This document shows, one piece after another, positions 1 through 9,551 of a stretch of 64,000 bases of DNA. Location of the stretch: positions 1 through 64,000 of the forward strand of contig CALWEA010000004.1 in assembly GCA_944376905.1 (NCBI GenBank), written 5' to 3'. Position 1 is the first letter of the stretch. Each line of letters starts with the position of its first letter. The position numbers and the translations under genes were made by a program. Origin of the DNA: an uncultured Clostridia bacterium. Its GTDB lineage: Bacteria > Bacillota > Clostridia > Christensenellales > UBA1242. The notes beneath the pieces were generated by a model. That model did no database searches. It saw only the letters and a list, made by a program, of their open reading frames with translations, and had not been told where the DNA came from.

Positions 1-87
1 ACGCGCTTTACGCGTTGCTAGAACAAGGGGTTTTACCCCAATTTGAAAAACCACGGGTTTTACCCGTGGATTTTTGTTTATTTACAA
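1..87 (-). terminator. Hairpin cluster ending the Ig-like surface gene
   Basis: Three short palindromes follow one another: positions 1-15, 27-39 and 51-69. The last has an 8-bp stem (CCACGGGT/ACCCGTGG) and is followed on the minus strand by TTTTT, so it should act as the Rho-independent terminator of the gene ending at 88. The 27-39 and 51-69 hairpins share the core GGGTTTTACCC. The first hairpin resembles one arm of the cloverleaf at 48470-48545 and may be the cut-off end of a related element. Confidence 0.7.
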
Positions 88-3000
88 TTATTTCATTCTT
101 TTTTCAAGTTTTTTCTTTGAAACTATGAAATAAGTTATAACACCAACCAAAAGAAGAACAGAAATAACAATTAAAATTGTTCCTAAAATTTCTTCTGCGC
201 TCATACCGTTATTTGGATTTTCACTAACAGAGAAATAAATATTATCATAAATTGCAACTTTCTTATTTGTATCGCTAATCTCAATAACTACATTATATTC
301 ACCAGCAGTTGTAATAGTATATTGGAAATTAAGATCTGTATCTGAACTAGTTACATCATTAGCAACTTCGCTACCAGTTGTTAAATTTTTAACAGTTATT
401 GTAATCTTCGCATTATCCTGAATAGAATATTTTTTAGTTGTTTCGTTATAGATTAAAATTTCACCATCAACTTTATCTATAGCAGAAATTTTAGACAAAT
501 CTACATTAATAACATCATTGATTTTATATTCACTTTTAAACAAATCATCTTCAACTGTGATTTTTGGAGGTTCAACATCGCCAACATCTAAAGTTGCAGA
601 TTGTTTTGTTTCATTACCATAAATATCAACAAGAGTATAGGTTATAGTGTAGGTTGCATCTTTTGAAAAAGTATAACCATTAAGTTCTTCAGGATTATTT
701 AAATAATAAGTAGTTCTAGAACTATTTGGTGCTGAAATGGTTACATAAGAAGTTGCCCAATCAATATCTTCATCATAGCATTGTGGAAGAGGAATATCCA
801 TTGTTGTTCCCGTAGCAACACTTCCATTTGCATTTTTTTCTGCAAAGTAACTTAAAATATCAGAGAAGTCAACAAATGTTGGGCCAGTTGTATCAGTTAC
901 TTCAATTTTAAATTCCTTACTTGTAACAGTTTCGTAAGGTGTATCATCATCTTCCAAAACTTCTGCTATATATTGGATTCTATAAGTTCCAATTTCATTT
1001 GGAGTGAAGAAATAGTTTGATTCAAGAGTATAATTTGTTGGACCTTTAACAACTACCCTATATGAATCATTTTTTAATTTAAGACTTGTATTAGACAAAT
1101 CAAGAGTTGGAATATCTAATTTAATTGTTTCGCCACGTTCTGCTTTTCCATTGTTAATTTCAGATGGCAAACCTTTAAATTCAAGAACTAAATCTTGAAG
1201 ATTTGCCTCAACATCAAGAGTGAAAACAACAATAGTTTTATTATTAGAAGCATCTGTTGTTACATATGTTATTTGATATTCACCAGACAAACTAGCAACA
1301 AATTTTGCATCTTTAACAGTTATTTGATTAGAACCAGCATCACGAATTATTTCAGCATCATAAGCATTAAATGGATTTGGAGTTGAAGGATTAGTTATTA
1401 TAATTTCAACATTAACGTAATCAACTAAATCATCACTATAAACAACAGTTGGAAGAGTTATTTCAGCACCTTGAACAAATCCAGCATCACTTTGTGTTAT
1501 ATTAGTATCTTTACTAACAACAGTTGTTGGAGTTGTATCGCCAGTTTTAAGAACAACAATAGTTTGTTCTGCTTTACCAATATTTCCACTGTCGTCTCTT
1601 GAATAAGCAATAACTTTAACTTTTTCAATAGTATTATCACTAACTGTTAATGTGTAAGTTTTTGTGTCCGCATCATACTTAATAATGCTATCAGCCTCAT
1701 CAGCACGAACTTCTTGACTTTCTATACCAGAAACAGTTGTTGTATAGGCAATATAAACACTTAAATGAGCATCTTTTGTGTCTGTTGTAGTTGGTGTTGC
1801 AAAATTAACTTCTTCATCTAAGAAAATAGCGTTTGGAAGATTTTCAACAAATTCAACTTTTGGAGCTTCTGTGTCTTCATAACCAGTTTCTAATTTAATT
1901 GTATAAGGAGCAGTTATAACACCATTACCCGCCTTATCATCAGCAACATAAGTAATAGTATATGTTCCAGCCTTTAAAGCATCTTCGTCAGTTTTTTCAG
2001 AAACAATATAAACTTGTGATTTTTTTATTGAATATGCTTTACCATTAACGTAAACAACAAAAACTTCACTATCATCTGTTCCAGTCATATCTAATGTTGA
2101 ATTAAACACAAGAAGTTTACCAGCAACATTTTCAGTTATATCTTTGCTTTCATCAAAAATAACTGTGTTTCTACTATTAGTTAATGTTCTATATAATTTA
2201 AGATTATTGTCAACAATACCATTTGCATTATCTGTTGCCCAAATAGGCATCATGATAACATTTTCAACATCACTATTGTTAGCAACTGCCTCTGATGCGT
2301 CAACATAATCTAAAATCCCATTAACAACATCGGCATCAGTGTAAGGTAATGTAACAACAGGAACTGGCGCTGTGCTATCTTGAACATCTGTGATTTCAAA
2401 ACTAGAACTAGAAACAGTTGCTTCTTTACCAAACAAATTTTTAACAATGTATGTTACAACATAATCACCATCTTTTATTGGTGTGAAATAAAATTGTCCA
2501 TCTTTAAAAGTTATAACATCATTATCAGCGTCATTTTCTGTATAAGTGTAAGTTTGTTCACCAATTTTCAAAACTGCTTTAACAGTGTAGTAGTATTCAA
2601 TTTGATCTTTTGTTTCTTTATTTTGAACTGTTATTTTTGGAAGTTTTGTTTCCTTACCAATTTCAGCAGTTGTTGGTTTAGTTCCATCATAATCAAAAGT
2701 AAATTCAAAATTATTATTATAAGAAAGGTCTGCTTTTATAGTTTCAGTTTTAAAAGCAACAAGTTTGACGCCATCAAGATATTTGTAAGTTATAGTGTAA
2801 GTTCCTTCTGCATTTTTATCCAACTGTAAAGTGTCTAACTTGGTTGAATCTTCAAGAGTTACAGCATCTTCTGTGAAAACAAAATTTGAACTATCTCCTG
2901 AAAAACTAACAGTTGTTGTTATTGTTGCATTTGGAATTTTATTGCCATCTTTGTCAACAACATAAGGATTAGGCAATGTTAATTTAAGACCTTCATTATT

Positions 3001-3432
3001 GTTGTTTGGATTTATAACACTAGGGATAATATACTTACTGTTTTCATCAAAAGTAATTTGAGTTCCCTGTGTAACACCTTCAACTTTAACTTTAAGGTCT
3101 GTTGACACACCATTGTATGTGTATGTGATTGTGTAATTTCCAGCGATATCTGGAACAAAAGTATTATCAACCACACTAACATCAACACCATAAGGGTTTT
3201 TAACTGTTACAGTTGCATTTCCACCAGCAACGGTACCAGTTGCAATTGGATAAACTTCACCTTTTTTGGCTGTGTCTTTGAAGTTTTCAATTTTAATTTC
3301 TTCAACAGCGGTAACAAATGATGACGTAGGTTCAGCATAGATTTTGGTTAAAGGCGTGAAAACAGGCAATGCTAGAGCAATACACATCACAAAAACCGCA
3401 ACAAAAGAAACTTTTTTAAGTGTTTTTTTCAT
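88..3432 (-). CDS. Large cell-surface protein with tandem Ig-like domains
   Basis: The 1114-residue protein starts with a signal peptide (MKK, then a hydrophobic run to about residue 33, AEP cleavage-like site) and ends with one membrane helix (about 1078-1102) followed by KKKLEKRMK, so it should sit anchored in the membrane with a long outer part. At least eight repeats end in variants of G-x-Y-x-I-T-Y followed by a D-x-x-G-N/K turn (for example GTYTITYVADDKAG and GEYQITYVTTDASN), typical of Ig-like folds of the DUF5011/HYR kind. No LPxTG motif is present. The start has GGAG 8 nt upstream. The ligand is unknown; adhesion or an S-layer-like role is inference. Confidence 0.85.
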   Translation of the reverse strand: MKKTLKKVSFVAVFVMCIALALPVFTPLTKIYAEPTSSFVTAVEEIKIENFKDTAKKGEVYPIATGTVAGGNATVTVKNPYGVDVSVVDNTFVPDIAGNYTITYTYNGVSTDLKVKVEGVTQGTQITFDENSKYIIPSVINPNNNNEGLKLTLPNPYVVDKDGNKIPNATITTTVSFSGDSSNFVFTEDAVTLEDSTKLDTLQLDKNAEGTYTITYKYLDGVKLVAFKTETIKADLSYNNNFEFTFDYDGTKPTTAEIGKETKLPKITVQNKETKDQIEYYYTVKAVLKIGEQTYTYTENDADNDVITFKDGQFYFTPIKDGDYVVTYIVKNLFGKEATVSSSSFEITDVQDSTAPVPVVTLPYTDADVVNGILDYVDASEAVANNSDVENVIMMPIWATDNANGIVDNNLKLYRTLTNSRNTVIFDESKDITENVAGKLLVFNSTLDMTGTDDSEVFVVYVNGKAYSIKKSQVYIVSEKTDEDALKAGTYTITYVADDKAGNGVITAPYTIKLETGYEDTEAPKVEFVENLPNAIFLDEEVNFATPTTTDTKDAHLSVYIAYTTTVSGIESQEVRADEADSIIKYDADTKTYTLTVSDNTIEKVKVIAYSRDDSGNIGKAEQTIVVLKTGDTTPTTVVSKDTNITQSDAGFVQGAEITLPTVVYSDDLVDYVNVEIIITNPSTPNPFNAYDAEIIRDAGSNQITVKDAKFVASLSGEYQITYVTTDASNNKTIVVFTLDVEANLQDLVLEFKGLPSEINNGKAERGETIKLDIPTLDLSNTSLKLKNDSYRVVVKGPTNYTLESNYFFTPNEIGTYRIQYIAEVLEDDDTPYETVTSKEFKIEVTDTTGPTFVDFSDILSYFAEKNANGSVATGTTMDIPLPQCYDEDIDWATSYVTISAPNSSRTTYYLNNPEELNGYTFSKDATYTITYTLVDIYGNETKQSATLDVGDVEPPKITVEDDLFKSEYKINDVINVDLSKISAIDKVDGEILIYNETTKKYSIQDNAKITITVKNLTTGSEVANDVTSSDTDLNFQYTITTAGEYNVVIEISDTNKKVAIYDNIYFSVSENPNNGMSAEEILGTILIVISVLLLVGVITYFIVSKKKLEKRMK

Positions 3433-3473
3433 TTTTTACTCCTATTCTCCAGTTTTAGATAAATAACGAGTGT

Positions 3474-3502
3474 ATTTTATACTAAAACACAAAATTTGTC
3501 AA
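3474..3502 (-). promoter_or_regulatory. Sigma-A promoter of the Ig-like surface gene
   Basis: On the minus strand TTGACA (3497-3502) is followed after 17 bp by TAAAAT (3474-3479), about 40 bp before the start codon. Confidence 0.65.
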
Positions 3503-3780
3503 CGAAAAACAACAAATTTCAAATAAAAATTTAAAAGACTAACTAGAACATCAATTACTTTAAACGAAATAATTTAAAAGCAAAAGATTAATAAAAATTT
3601 GATTTACTTAATAACAAAAACATTAAATTAAAAAAAGATACATTTTATAAAAAAATTATTAACAAGCAATTACAAATTTTAAAATAACTCATTAATGAAA
3701 TAAAGTAATCAATATTAATTATTTGTAACTTGTGCTTTCTAAAATATTGTAATTAAAAAGCATTAAAGTATGCTGAAAAA

Positions 3781-3804
3781 AAAAGTCGCAAAATCGCAAC
3801 TTTT
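3781..3804 (-). terminator. Terminator of the signal peptidase-ychF operon
   Basis: Minus-strand hairpin with a 10-bp stem including two G-U pairs, followed by a run of T. It lies about 130 bp beyond the ychF stop codon. Confidence 0.6.
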
Positions 3805-3933
3805 GTCTAAAAAAAACTAATTTTAAAAAAGAAAATTTTTTAACCAAAATATCTATTTAAAATAAAACAAATTTACAAAAAATTGAAAAACCTTTATAAA
3901 ATCTTGTAAAAATAAATTTTTAAAATTAAAATT

Positions 3934-5025
3934 TTAAACATTAAATCTAAAAACAACTATATCTCCATCTTGCATAACATAATCTTTGCCTTCTAGTCGA
4001 ACTTTCCCTTTTTCTTTTGCAACATTCCAACTACCCGCAGAAATTAAATCATCGTAACTAACAATTTCTGCTTTTATAAAACCCTTTTCAAAATCTGTAT
4101 GAATTTTTCCCGCCGCCTGAGGTGCTTTGCTTCCCTTTTCAATTGTCCAAGCACGAACTTCTTTTTCTCCAGCAGTTAAAAAACTCATAAGACCTAAAAT
4201 AGAATACCCTGCTTTAACCAAAATATCTAAACCACTTTCTTTAATTTTAAGTTCTTCTTTAAAGAGTTCCCTTTCTTCAGGTTCAAGAAAAACCAATTCT
4301 TCTTCTATTTTCGCACATAAAGATATAACTTCCGCATTTTCGCTTTTAGCAATTTGTTTAACCATTTCAACGTAGTTATTATCAGGTTTACCAATATCAT
4401 TTTCGCCAATATTAGCAATATAAATAACAGGTTTAGAAGTTAAAAGGAAAAAACTTTTAACAATTTTTAATTCTTCTAAATCAAAATTCATAGTTCTAAC
4501 TGGCAAATTATTTTCAAGATGCTGTTTTATGCGTTGCAAGATATCAACTTCAATTTTAGCCAATTTATCACCTTGTTTAGATTGCTTTATAGATTTTTCT
4601 AAACGCTTATCAACAGATTCTAAATCTGCTAAAATAAGTTCCAAATTTATAACTTCAATGTCTCTTTTCGGATTGACACTATCATACACGCTAACAATTT
4701 TACTATTATCAAAACATCTAACAACGTGAACCAATGCATCAACTTCACGAATATGACTTAAAAATTTATTACCAAGCCCCTCCCCCTTGCTAGCACCAGC
4801 AACTAAACCCGCAATATCAACAAATTCAACGGTCGCAGGAACAATTTTTTTTGTGTTATATAATTTTGCTAAAACATATAAACGCTCGTCATTGACATCA
4901 ACAATACCAACATTGGGCTCTATGGTACAAAAAGGATAATTTGCACTTTCCGCTCCTGCCTTTGATAATGCATTAAATAATGTACTTTTCCCAACATTAG
5001 GAAGACCTATAACGCCAATTTTCAT
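3934..5025 (-). CDS. ychF: Ribosome-binding ATPase YchF (OLA1 family)
   Basis: Soluble Obg-type P-loop protein of 363 residues, the usual length, which binds ribosomes and prefers ATP over GTP. Visible motifs are G1 GLPNVGKST near the N-terminus, G3 DIAGLV (about 70-75) and an atypical G4 segment NIGENDI in place of NKxD, which explains ATP preference in this family. A coiled-coil middle and a C-terminal TGS domain (about 280-363, ending DYVMQDGDIVVFRFNV) follow. It starts 12 bp after the signal peptidase gene with AAGGAG in front, so the two are very likely co-transcribed. Identification is secure. Confidence 0.97.
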   Translation of the reverse strand: MKIGVIGLPNVGKSTLFNALSKAGAESANYPFCTIEPNVGIVDVNDERLYVLAKLYNTKKIVPATVEFVDIAGLVAGASKGEGLGNKFLSHIREVDALVHVVRCFDNSKIVSVYDSVNPKRDIEVINLELILADLESVDKRLEKSIKQSKQGDKLAKIEVDILQRIKQHLENNLPVRTMNFDLEELKIVKSFFLLTSKPVIYIANIGENDIGKPDNNYVEMVKQIAKSENAEVISLCAKIEEELVFLEPEERELFKEELKIKESGLDILVKAGYSILGLMSFLTAGEKEVRAWTIEKGSKAPQAAGKIHTDFEKGFIKAEIVSYDDLISAGSWNVAKEKGKVRLEGKDYVMQDGDIVVFRFNV

Positions 5026-5037
5026 AATAAAACTCCT

Positions 5038-5736
5038 TTAATAAGACGGTTTAACTCCCCAGGCACAAGCAAACATTTGTAAAAAATATAAAGAACCTTG
5101 GTTAATAATCAAATCAATTTTACCTAAAATCAAATCACAAGATATAGGCCCGTATACAGAACCATCACGACTACCACCTCTATTATCCCCTAAAACAAAA
5201 ACAGAATTTTCAGGAACAACTAAAAATTTAATATTTTGACCATTAAACTCAATATTTTCAAATTGTTTAACACTTTGATTATAAACCAATAAATTTTGAT
5301 AAGAAATTCTGTTTCCAGAAATATCATCAATATAATCTTTGTAAAGAATATGAATTGAAGGGTCATTTTTGTAAATTATTGCAATATAATAATTATTTGA
5401 TAAAGCATCATAATAAAAACCAACTTTATCTCCCCCCATTGCAATAACTCTTTTAACAATTCTTAAATGTGAATTATTATAAAGAATAATAATATCTCCA
5501 TAGGAACCTTTATCAGAATAATTAACAAAAGCGCCTTGTCCTTCTGCTTGAATTGTTGGAAGCATTGACGCCCCTTCGACAGGATAATAGTTGTGAGAAA
5601 GATAAAAATAAGTAACACTCATAGAAAGTAAAACTACAAACATTGCACAAGAAGCAAAAAAACCATAAATAATAATCTTATATTTTGGTTTTTCCTTAAA
5701 GTAATATCCTTCAAAAACTTCTTTTCGCAATTTCAT
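5038..5736 (-). CDS. lepB: Type I signal peptidase (S26 family)
   Basis: Membrane protease that removes signal peptides from exported proteins, of which this window encodes many. One N-terminal helix (about residues 20-45) precedes the catalytic serine in GASMLPTI and the lysine in VKRVIAMGGD. The last conserved box is GDNRGGSRDGSVYGPI, with G where most relatives have S. No ribosome site precedes either ATG (5742 or 5736). A promoter -10 box ends six bases before 5736, so the message probably begins at that ATG, which I take as the start (232 residues). ychF follows at once. The overall fold and Ser/Lys pair make the call firm. Confidence 0.92.
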   Translation of the reverse strand: MKLRKEVFEGYYFKEKPKYKIIIYGFFASCAMFVVLLSMSVTYFYLSHNYYPVEGASMLPTIQAEGQGAFVNYSDKGSYGDIIILYNNSHLRIVKRVIAMGGDKVGFYYDALSNNYYIAIIYKNDPSIHILYKDYIDDISGNRISYQNLLVYNQSVKQFENIEFNGQNIKFLVVPENSVFVLGDNRGGSRDGSVYGPISCDLILGKIDLIINQGSLYFLQMFACAWGVKPSY

Positions 5737-5742
5737 GCACAT

Positions 5743-5771
5743 ATATTATCACAAAATAATTTTAATATCAA
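5743..5771 (-). promoter_or_regulatory. Promoter abutting the signal peptidase start (leaderless)
   Basis: TTGATA (5766-5771), 17-bp spacer, TAATAT (5743-5748). The expected first transcribed base coincides with the ATG at 5736. Same geometry as truA and rsmE. Confidence 0.55.
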
Positions 5772-5933
5772 GTTTTTAAAGACAATAAATTAATTTATTT
5801 CAAAGTATTAATAAACATTAATATTTTTCGCTTTTCAATTTCTTTACATTTTATTAATGACAAAAAATATTTATTAATCAAATTTATAGTCTTTTTACAT
5901 CTTATCAAATATTATATTTATTAATTTAAAAAC

Positions 5934-6058
5934 TTATATTTATTATTTTAAAAAAAAATTATATTTATTATTAAAAAAATTATATTTATTATTAAAAAAA
6001 TTATATTTATTATTTTAAAAAAAATTGTTTTTATTAATTTAAAAATATTGTATTTATA
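5934..6058. repeat. AT-only tandem repeat, about 21 bp per unit
   Basis: Five to six degenerate copies of a unit like TTATATTTATTATTAAAAAA in the gap between queH and the signal peptidase gene (5743-6099). No gene is seen in the gap. Confidence 0.7.
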
Positions 6059-6099
6059 AGAAAAATATTATATCGACTAATTAAAGAATATTAAAATAT

Positions 6100-6675
6100 T
6101 TAATCTTTTAACGGTAAACTATTTTTACATCCACAATAATGTTGTCTATAAAGATTGTAAAATTTTGAAAGTTCAATACTTCTTTTATAACCATCTTTTT
6201 TCTTAAAATCTGCGGACAAAAATTTTAATTTATCAGATTGCATATTAGAGCCAATATGATTAACCCAAACAGCATTTTTTCTAGGACTTACCGTTAAGGT
6301 TGTTGTATAATAATCAAAATTCAACTCTAATGCTTTTTCGAAGGTATGTTTCAAACGCAATTCATAACACTTATAACAACGCAATTCCCCTTCTTTTTGA
6401 TTCTCGCAACCAATTAAAGCATTGTTAAAAATTTCTTGATTATACTCCCCTTCAATAAAAGGAATATTTAAAATCTTCAATAATCTTTTTTGCTCATTTA
6501 ATCTTTTTAAATATTCTTCATAAGGAAATATATTAGGATTAAAATAAAAAACTGTTATATCATAATTTTCAACCAATCTTTCAATAACAGAAGTTGAACA
6601 TGGACCACAACAAGAATGTAAAAGAAGTTTTGGTTTATTGTTAATTAATTTTTCATTTCCATTTTTTATATCCAT
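6100..6675 (-). CDS. queH: Epoxyqueuosine reductase QueH
   Basis: Cytosolic iron-sulfur enzyme for the last step of queuosine synthesis in tRNA, reducing epoxyqueuosine to queuosine; QueH replaces the cobalamin-dependent QueG. The 191 residues carry the family signatures in order: LLLHSCCGPC (about 17-26), a Cys pair in CYKCYELRL, TTTLTVSPRKN and the C-terminal YRQHYCGC. These cysteines bind the 4Fe-4S cluster and a separate metal. The start is set by AGTGGTGAT, 8 nt upstream. It stands alone, about 360 bp from the signal peptidase gene; no other queuosine gene is in the window. Confidence 0.93.
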   Translation of the reverse strand: MDIKNGNEKLINNKPKLLLHSCCGPCSTSVIERLVENYDITVFYFNPNIFPYEEYLKRLNEQKRLLKILNIPFIEGEYNQEIFNNALIGCENQKEGELRCYKCYELRLKHTFEKALELNFDYYTTTLTVSPRKNAVWVNHIGSNMQSDKLKFLSADFKKKDGYKRSIELSKFYNLYRQHYCGCKNSLPLKD

Positions 6676-6879
6676 AATAAAATCACCACTTATATTTTTT
6701 CAAAATTATTTTTATATATTGAATTATTCTTATACAATGTGCTGTTTAAATACTTAAACAATTAGTTTTTTGTTTTTTTATTTTATATTTTAAATTTATT
6801 TAATATTTTTTATTTGATTTATATGTATAAAGAATAATATAGTAGTTTAAAAAAAATAAATTATTAATTAAAATTTATT

Positions 6880-7797
6880 TTAATTTTCTAAATCAAAAAA
6901 AGTTCTAACTCTAGAATTTCTTTCAATGCTAAACAATCCATCTTCGCCATAAATAAGATGGTCTATAAAGCGAATATTCAAATAATTGGTTATAACTCTA
7001 AGATGATTGGTTGACAACAAATCTTCTTCGGATGGTCTACAAGACGCATTAGGGTGATTATGAACAAGTATGTAAGAATCTGCCTTACTGTTAACCAAAA
7101 CAGCATTGAATTCTTTCGGGTCAATAATAACTCTTGTAGAACCACCAATAGACAAAAGTTTGGTAAGGATTATATTAAATTTTTTATCTAAACATATCAA
7201 ATAAACTCTTTCATGCTGTTCATTTAGAAATAGAGATTCTGTATAATCAAAAATTTCACCTTGATTTTTTAATGATTTTTTATATTTTGTTTTGTCTAAC
7301 TTGTATCTATAAAAAATTTTAGGAATAAGCGTTAATAATTTTGAACTTCTTTCACCTAATCCTTTAATATTAGATAACGCTATGTAATCTGCATCTAAAA
7401 CATTACTCAAAGAACCAAATTTATTTATAAGTTCGTGAGCCAAAGGATTAACATCTTTTCTATGAATAATTAATGTTAATATAAACTCCATAGCAACAAC
7501 ATCACTTACATTTTCAATTCCAGATTTAAAAATAGTGTCTAAAAGTCGTTGCCTATGATTTTCGTGGATATTATATTTTTTTGAAGTTTTAACAGATGAA
7601 GAAGTGGAAGAAGTGGAACAACAATTTTTGATTAAAGAATTATCAAAATCTTTTGAATTTGCAACTTTAAACAATTCCTGATTAAAACCGTTAGATAATT
7701 CCTGATTAGGAGTATTAGATATTTTGCTATTAGATATATTAGAATTTTTTAACCCTAAATTTTCCTCATCAACTTTATTTTTCAAAGTATTTTTCAT
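6880..7797 (-). CDS. radC: RadC-family JAB-domain protein
   Basis: A RadC-type protein (305 residues). An N-terminal tail of about 80 residues, rich in N and S with repeated NQEL words, is not part of the family. Then come a helix-hairpin-helix-like region (LSNIKGLGERSSKLL) and a JAB1/MPN+ metalloprotease-like domain with the zinc motif VHNHPNASCRPSEEDLLST. The true role of RadC is unresolved; the old link to DNA repair is doubtful. The start at 7797 is preferred over the ATG at 7803 because AAGGATGG lies at proper spacing only for 7797. Confidence 0.88.
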   Translation of the reverse strand: MKNTLKNKVDEENLGLKNSNISNSKISNTPNQELSNGFNQELFKVANSKDFDNSLIKNCCSTSSTSSSVKTSKKYNIHENHRQRLLDTIFKSGIENVSDVVAMEFILTLIIHRKDVNPLAHELINKFGSLSNVLDADYIALSNIKGLGERSSKLLTLIPKIFYRYKLDKTKYKKSLKNQGEIFDYTESLFLNEQHERVYLICLDKKFNIILTKLLSIGGSTRVIIDPKEFNAVLVNSKADSYILVHNHPNASCRPSEEDLLSTNHLRVITNYLNIRFIDHLIYGEDGLFSIERNSRVRTFFDLEN

Positions 7798-8022
7798 AAC
7801 CATCCTTGTAAAATAATATAAATAAAAATAACATAAATATTAAGAAGCATAAAAATATAACATAAATCATTAATTAAATATATCAATAAAATGAAAAATT
7901 ATAAATAAAAAACAATATTTAAATACTAACACTTAAAAAATTTTTGAAATTAAAAGCAAATAAAACAAATTAAAAAAAGAAAATTTAATAAAATAATAAA
8001 AAAAATTAAAATTAAAATTTAT

Positions 8023-8098
8023 TATTGCAATAAAATAATTATTAAAAAAGAAGTTCCACTTATTGCAATAAAATAATCATAAAAAAAGAGGTTCCGCA
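8023..8098. repeat. Two-copy 38-bp tandem repeat beside the HU terminator
   Basis: Positions 8023-8060 and 8061-8098 are near-identical, both containing TATTGCAATAAAATAAT and ending GTTCC. The second copy supplies half of the HU terminator stem. The rest of the 7798-8132 gap is plain A/T sequence. Confidence 0.7.
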
Positions 8099-8112
8099 AC
8101 AAGAAACCTCTT
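8087..8112 (-). terminator. Terminator of hup
   Basis: Minus-strand stem AAGAGGTT.../...AACCTCTT followed by seven T. Confidence 0.8.
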
Positions 8113-8132
8113 AAAAGAAAATAGATTAAGAA

Positions 8133-8405
8133 TTAATTAAAACTAGCTTTATAAGATTTACTTGCCTTAAAAGCAGGAGCCCAAGATTCTGCAATTTTAA
8201 CTTGTTCTTTAGTTTTTGGATTAATACCTATTTTTGCAGCTTTATGTCTAAGTTCAAAAGTTCCAAATCCAAGAAGAGAAACTTTTTCCTTTCTTTGAAG
8301 AGCTTCTGTTAAAACTTCAACAAATGCGTCATAAGCGGCAGTTGCTTCTTTAACTGTGAAACCAATTTTTTCACCAAGCGCTTTAATAAATTCGCCTTTA
8401 ACCAT
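8133..8405 (-). CDS. hup: HU-family DNA-binding protein
   Basis: Small basic nucleoid protein that bends DNA as a dimer. At 90 residues it has the normal HU length and the family core VSLLGFGTFELRHKAAKIGINPKTKE (about 42-67), where GFGTF and the INPKT arm tip intercalate DNA. The start has AAGGAGA 8 nt upstream. It is monocistronic, with its own promoter and terminator. The body is typical and the call is secure; HU versus IHF subunit cannot be separated by eye, but a lone gene in a Gram-positive points to HU. Confidence 0.96.
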   Translation of the reverse strand: MVKGEFIKALGEKIGFTVKEATAAYDAFVEVLTEALQRKEKVSLLGFGTFELRHKAAKIGINPKTKEQVKIAESWAPAFKASKSYKASFN

Positions 8406-8449
8406 AATTAAATCTCCTTTTGTTTCACTTGATAATTCAAGTTAATAGC

Positions 8450-8477
8450 ATTATACAATAAAAGGTTTAAAAATCAA
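8450..8477 (-). promoter_or_regulatory. hup promoter with palindrome in the leader
   Basis: TTGATT (8472-8477), 16 bp, TATAAT (8450-8455). The leader contains the perfect palindrome ACTTGA-ATTA-TCAAGT near 8428-8443, a possible operator. Confidence 0.5.
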
Positions 8478-8556
8478 AACAAAATTAAAAAAATTTTTAA
8501 AAAAAAGTTAAAAATTTGTTGAAAATAGCGAAAATGTAGCAAAATTTAGTTAAAAA

Positions 8557-9393
8557 CTATTGTTTTAAATATAAAACACCAATTGTTTCAGGCCCGCAAT
8601 GACTACAAATAGTTGCGCCAGCATCTTGAACAATAACATCTTTAAAGCCAAAAGCCCGAACTTCTTCAACAAAAGCATCTCTAATACCTGGCATAGGAGA
8701 AGAACTCGTAACAAAAACACGATTTAGATTAGGCGGATACTTTTCAATCATATCTTTTAAATATTTTGATAAGCAAACTGAATACTTGCCCTTATATATA
8801 CCCCCTTTATCCATTTTCCCATCAAACAACTGAATTAAAACTTTTAATCCTAGCAATTTAGCACCAATAAATGCTACGGCAGAACAACGTCCACCTTTTT
8901 TTAAATAGTCTAACTTATTAATTAAAAATGAACACTGCACTTTGTCAACTTCTTTTCTACATTCTTCTAAAATTTGTTCCAAAGGTAAGCCTTTTTGAAC
9001 CTTTTCTGCACAAGATAAAACCAACAATCCAGAACCAGAAGAAAGAGATTTAGTATCAATAACATAAACATTTTCAAATTCCTGAGAAGCTAAAAGAGCA
9101 TTGTTTCCAGTACTAGAAATTTCAAAACTTAACGAAAAATGAATAATGGCATCATATTCCTCTTTTAATTTTTGAAAAACTTCTTTGTATTCATAAGTAG
9201 TTGTTGCAGAAGTTTTAGGAAGAATTTTATATTTATCAACAAATTGATAAATTGTGTTTGAATCAATATTAACACCATCTCTATATTCTTGCTCTCCCAT
9301 AATAACTGTTAAAGGAAATATAATTATTTTATATTTTTCTATTAAACTTTTTGGAATATCGCAAGTACTATCTGCGGTTACAGCAATTTTCAT
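8557..9393 (-). CDS. DegV family fatty-acid-binding protein
   Basis: DegV/FakB-like lipid carrier (278 residues). It holds one fatty acid and, in studied Bacillota, hands it to the kinase FakA for phospholipid synthesis. The N-terminal signature AVTADSTCDIP is clear, followed by the FPLTV and DG strand, TSATTTYEY, and GGRCSAVAFIGAKLLGLKVL in the middle. The start at 9393 fits GGAGG 6-7 nt upstream; the in-frame TTG at 9405 overlaps that site. No FakA is in the window, so the exact partner is unknown. Confidence 0.92.
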   Translation of the reverse strand: MKIAVTADSTCDIPKSLIEKYKIIIFPLTVIMGEQEYRDGVNIDSNTIYQFVDKYKILPKTSATTTYEYKEVFQKLKEEYDAIIHFSLSFEISSTGNNALLASQEFENVYVIDTKSLSSGSGLLVLSCAEKVQKGLPLEQILEECRKEVDKVQCSFLINKLDYLKKGGRCSAVAFIGAKLLGLKVLIQLFDGKMDKGGIYKGKYSVCLSKYLKDMIEKYPPNLNRVFVTSSSPMPGIRDAFVEEVRAFGFKDVIVQDAGATICSHCGPETIGVLYLKQ

Positions 9394-9551
9394 TTTATCC
9401 TCCAATTTATCTTTTTAATAATAATTATTATTAAACCAGCAAAAAATAAATTAATAATAATCAAAGTGACAAAACCATAATGAATATAACTATTGTAAAA
9501 CATTATTTGCCTAACAATATAATATTATACTTAAAAAAAATATATAGTAAA

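Larger units (their letters stand above)
3433..3933. other. AT-rich intergenic region, promoter and terminator only
   Basis: This 500-bp gap holds the promoter of the Ig-like gene at its left end and the ychF terminator near 3781. The remainder is low-complexity A/T with no supported gene. Confidence 0.6.

Noticed and set aside
88-3432. Sortase-anchored (LPxTG) surface protein
   Set aside because: No LPxTG-like motif precedes the C-terminal helix; it looks like a plain membrane anchor.
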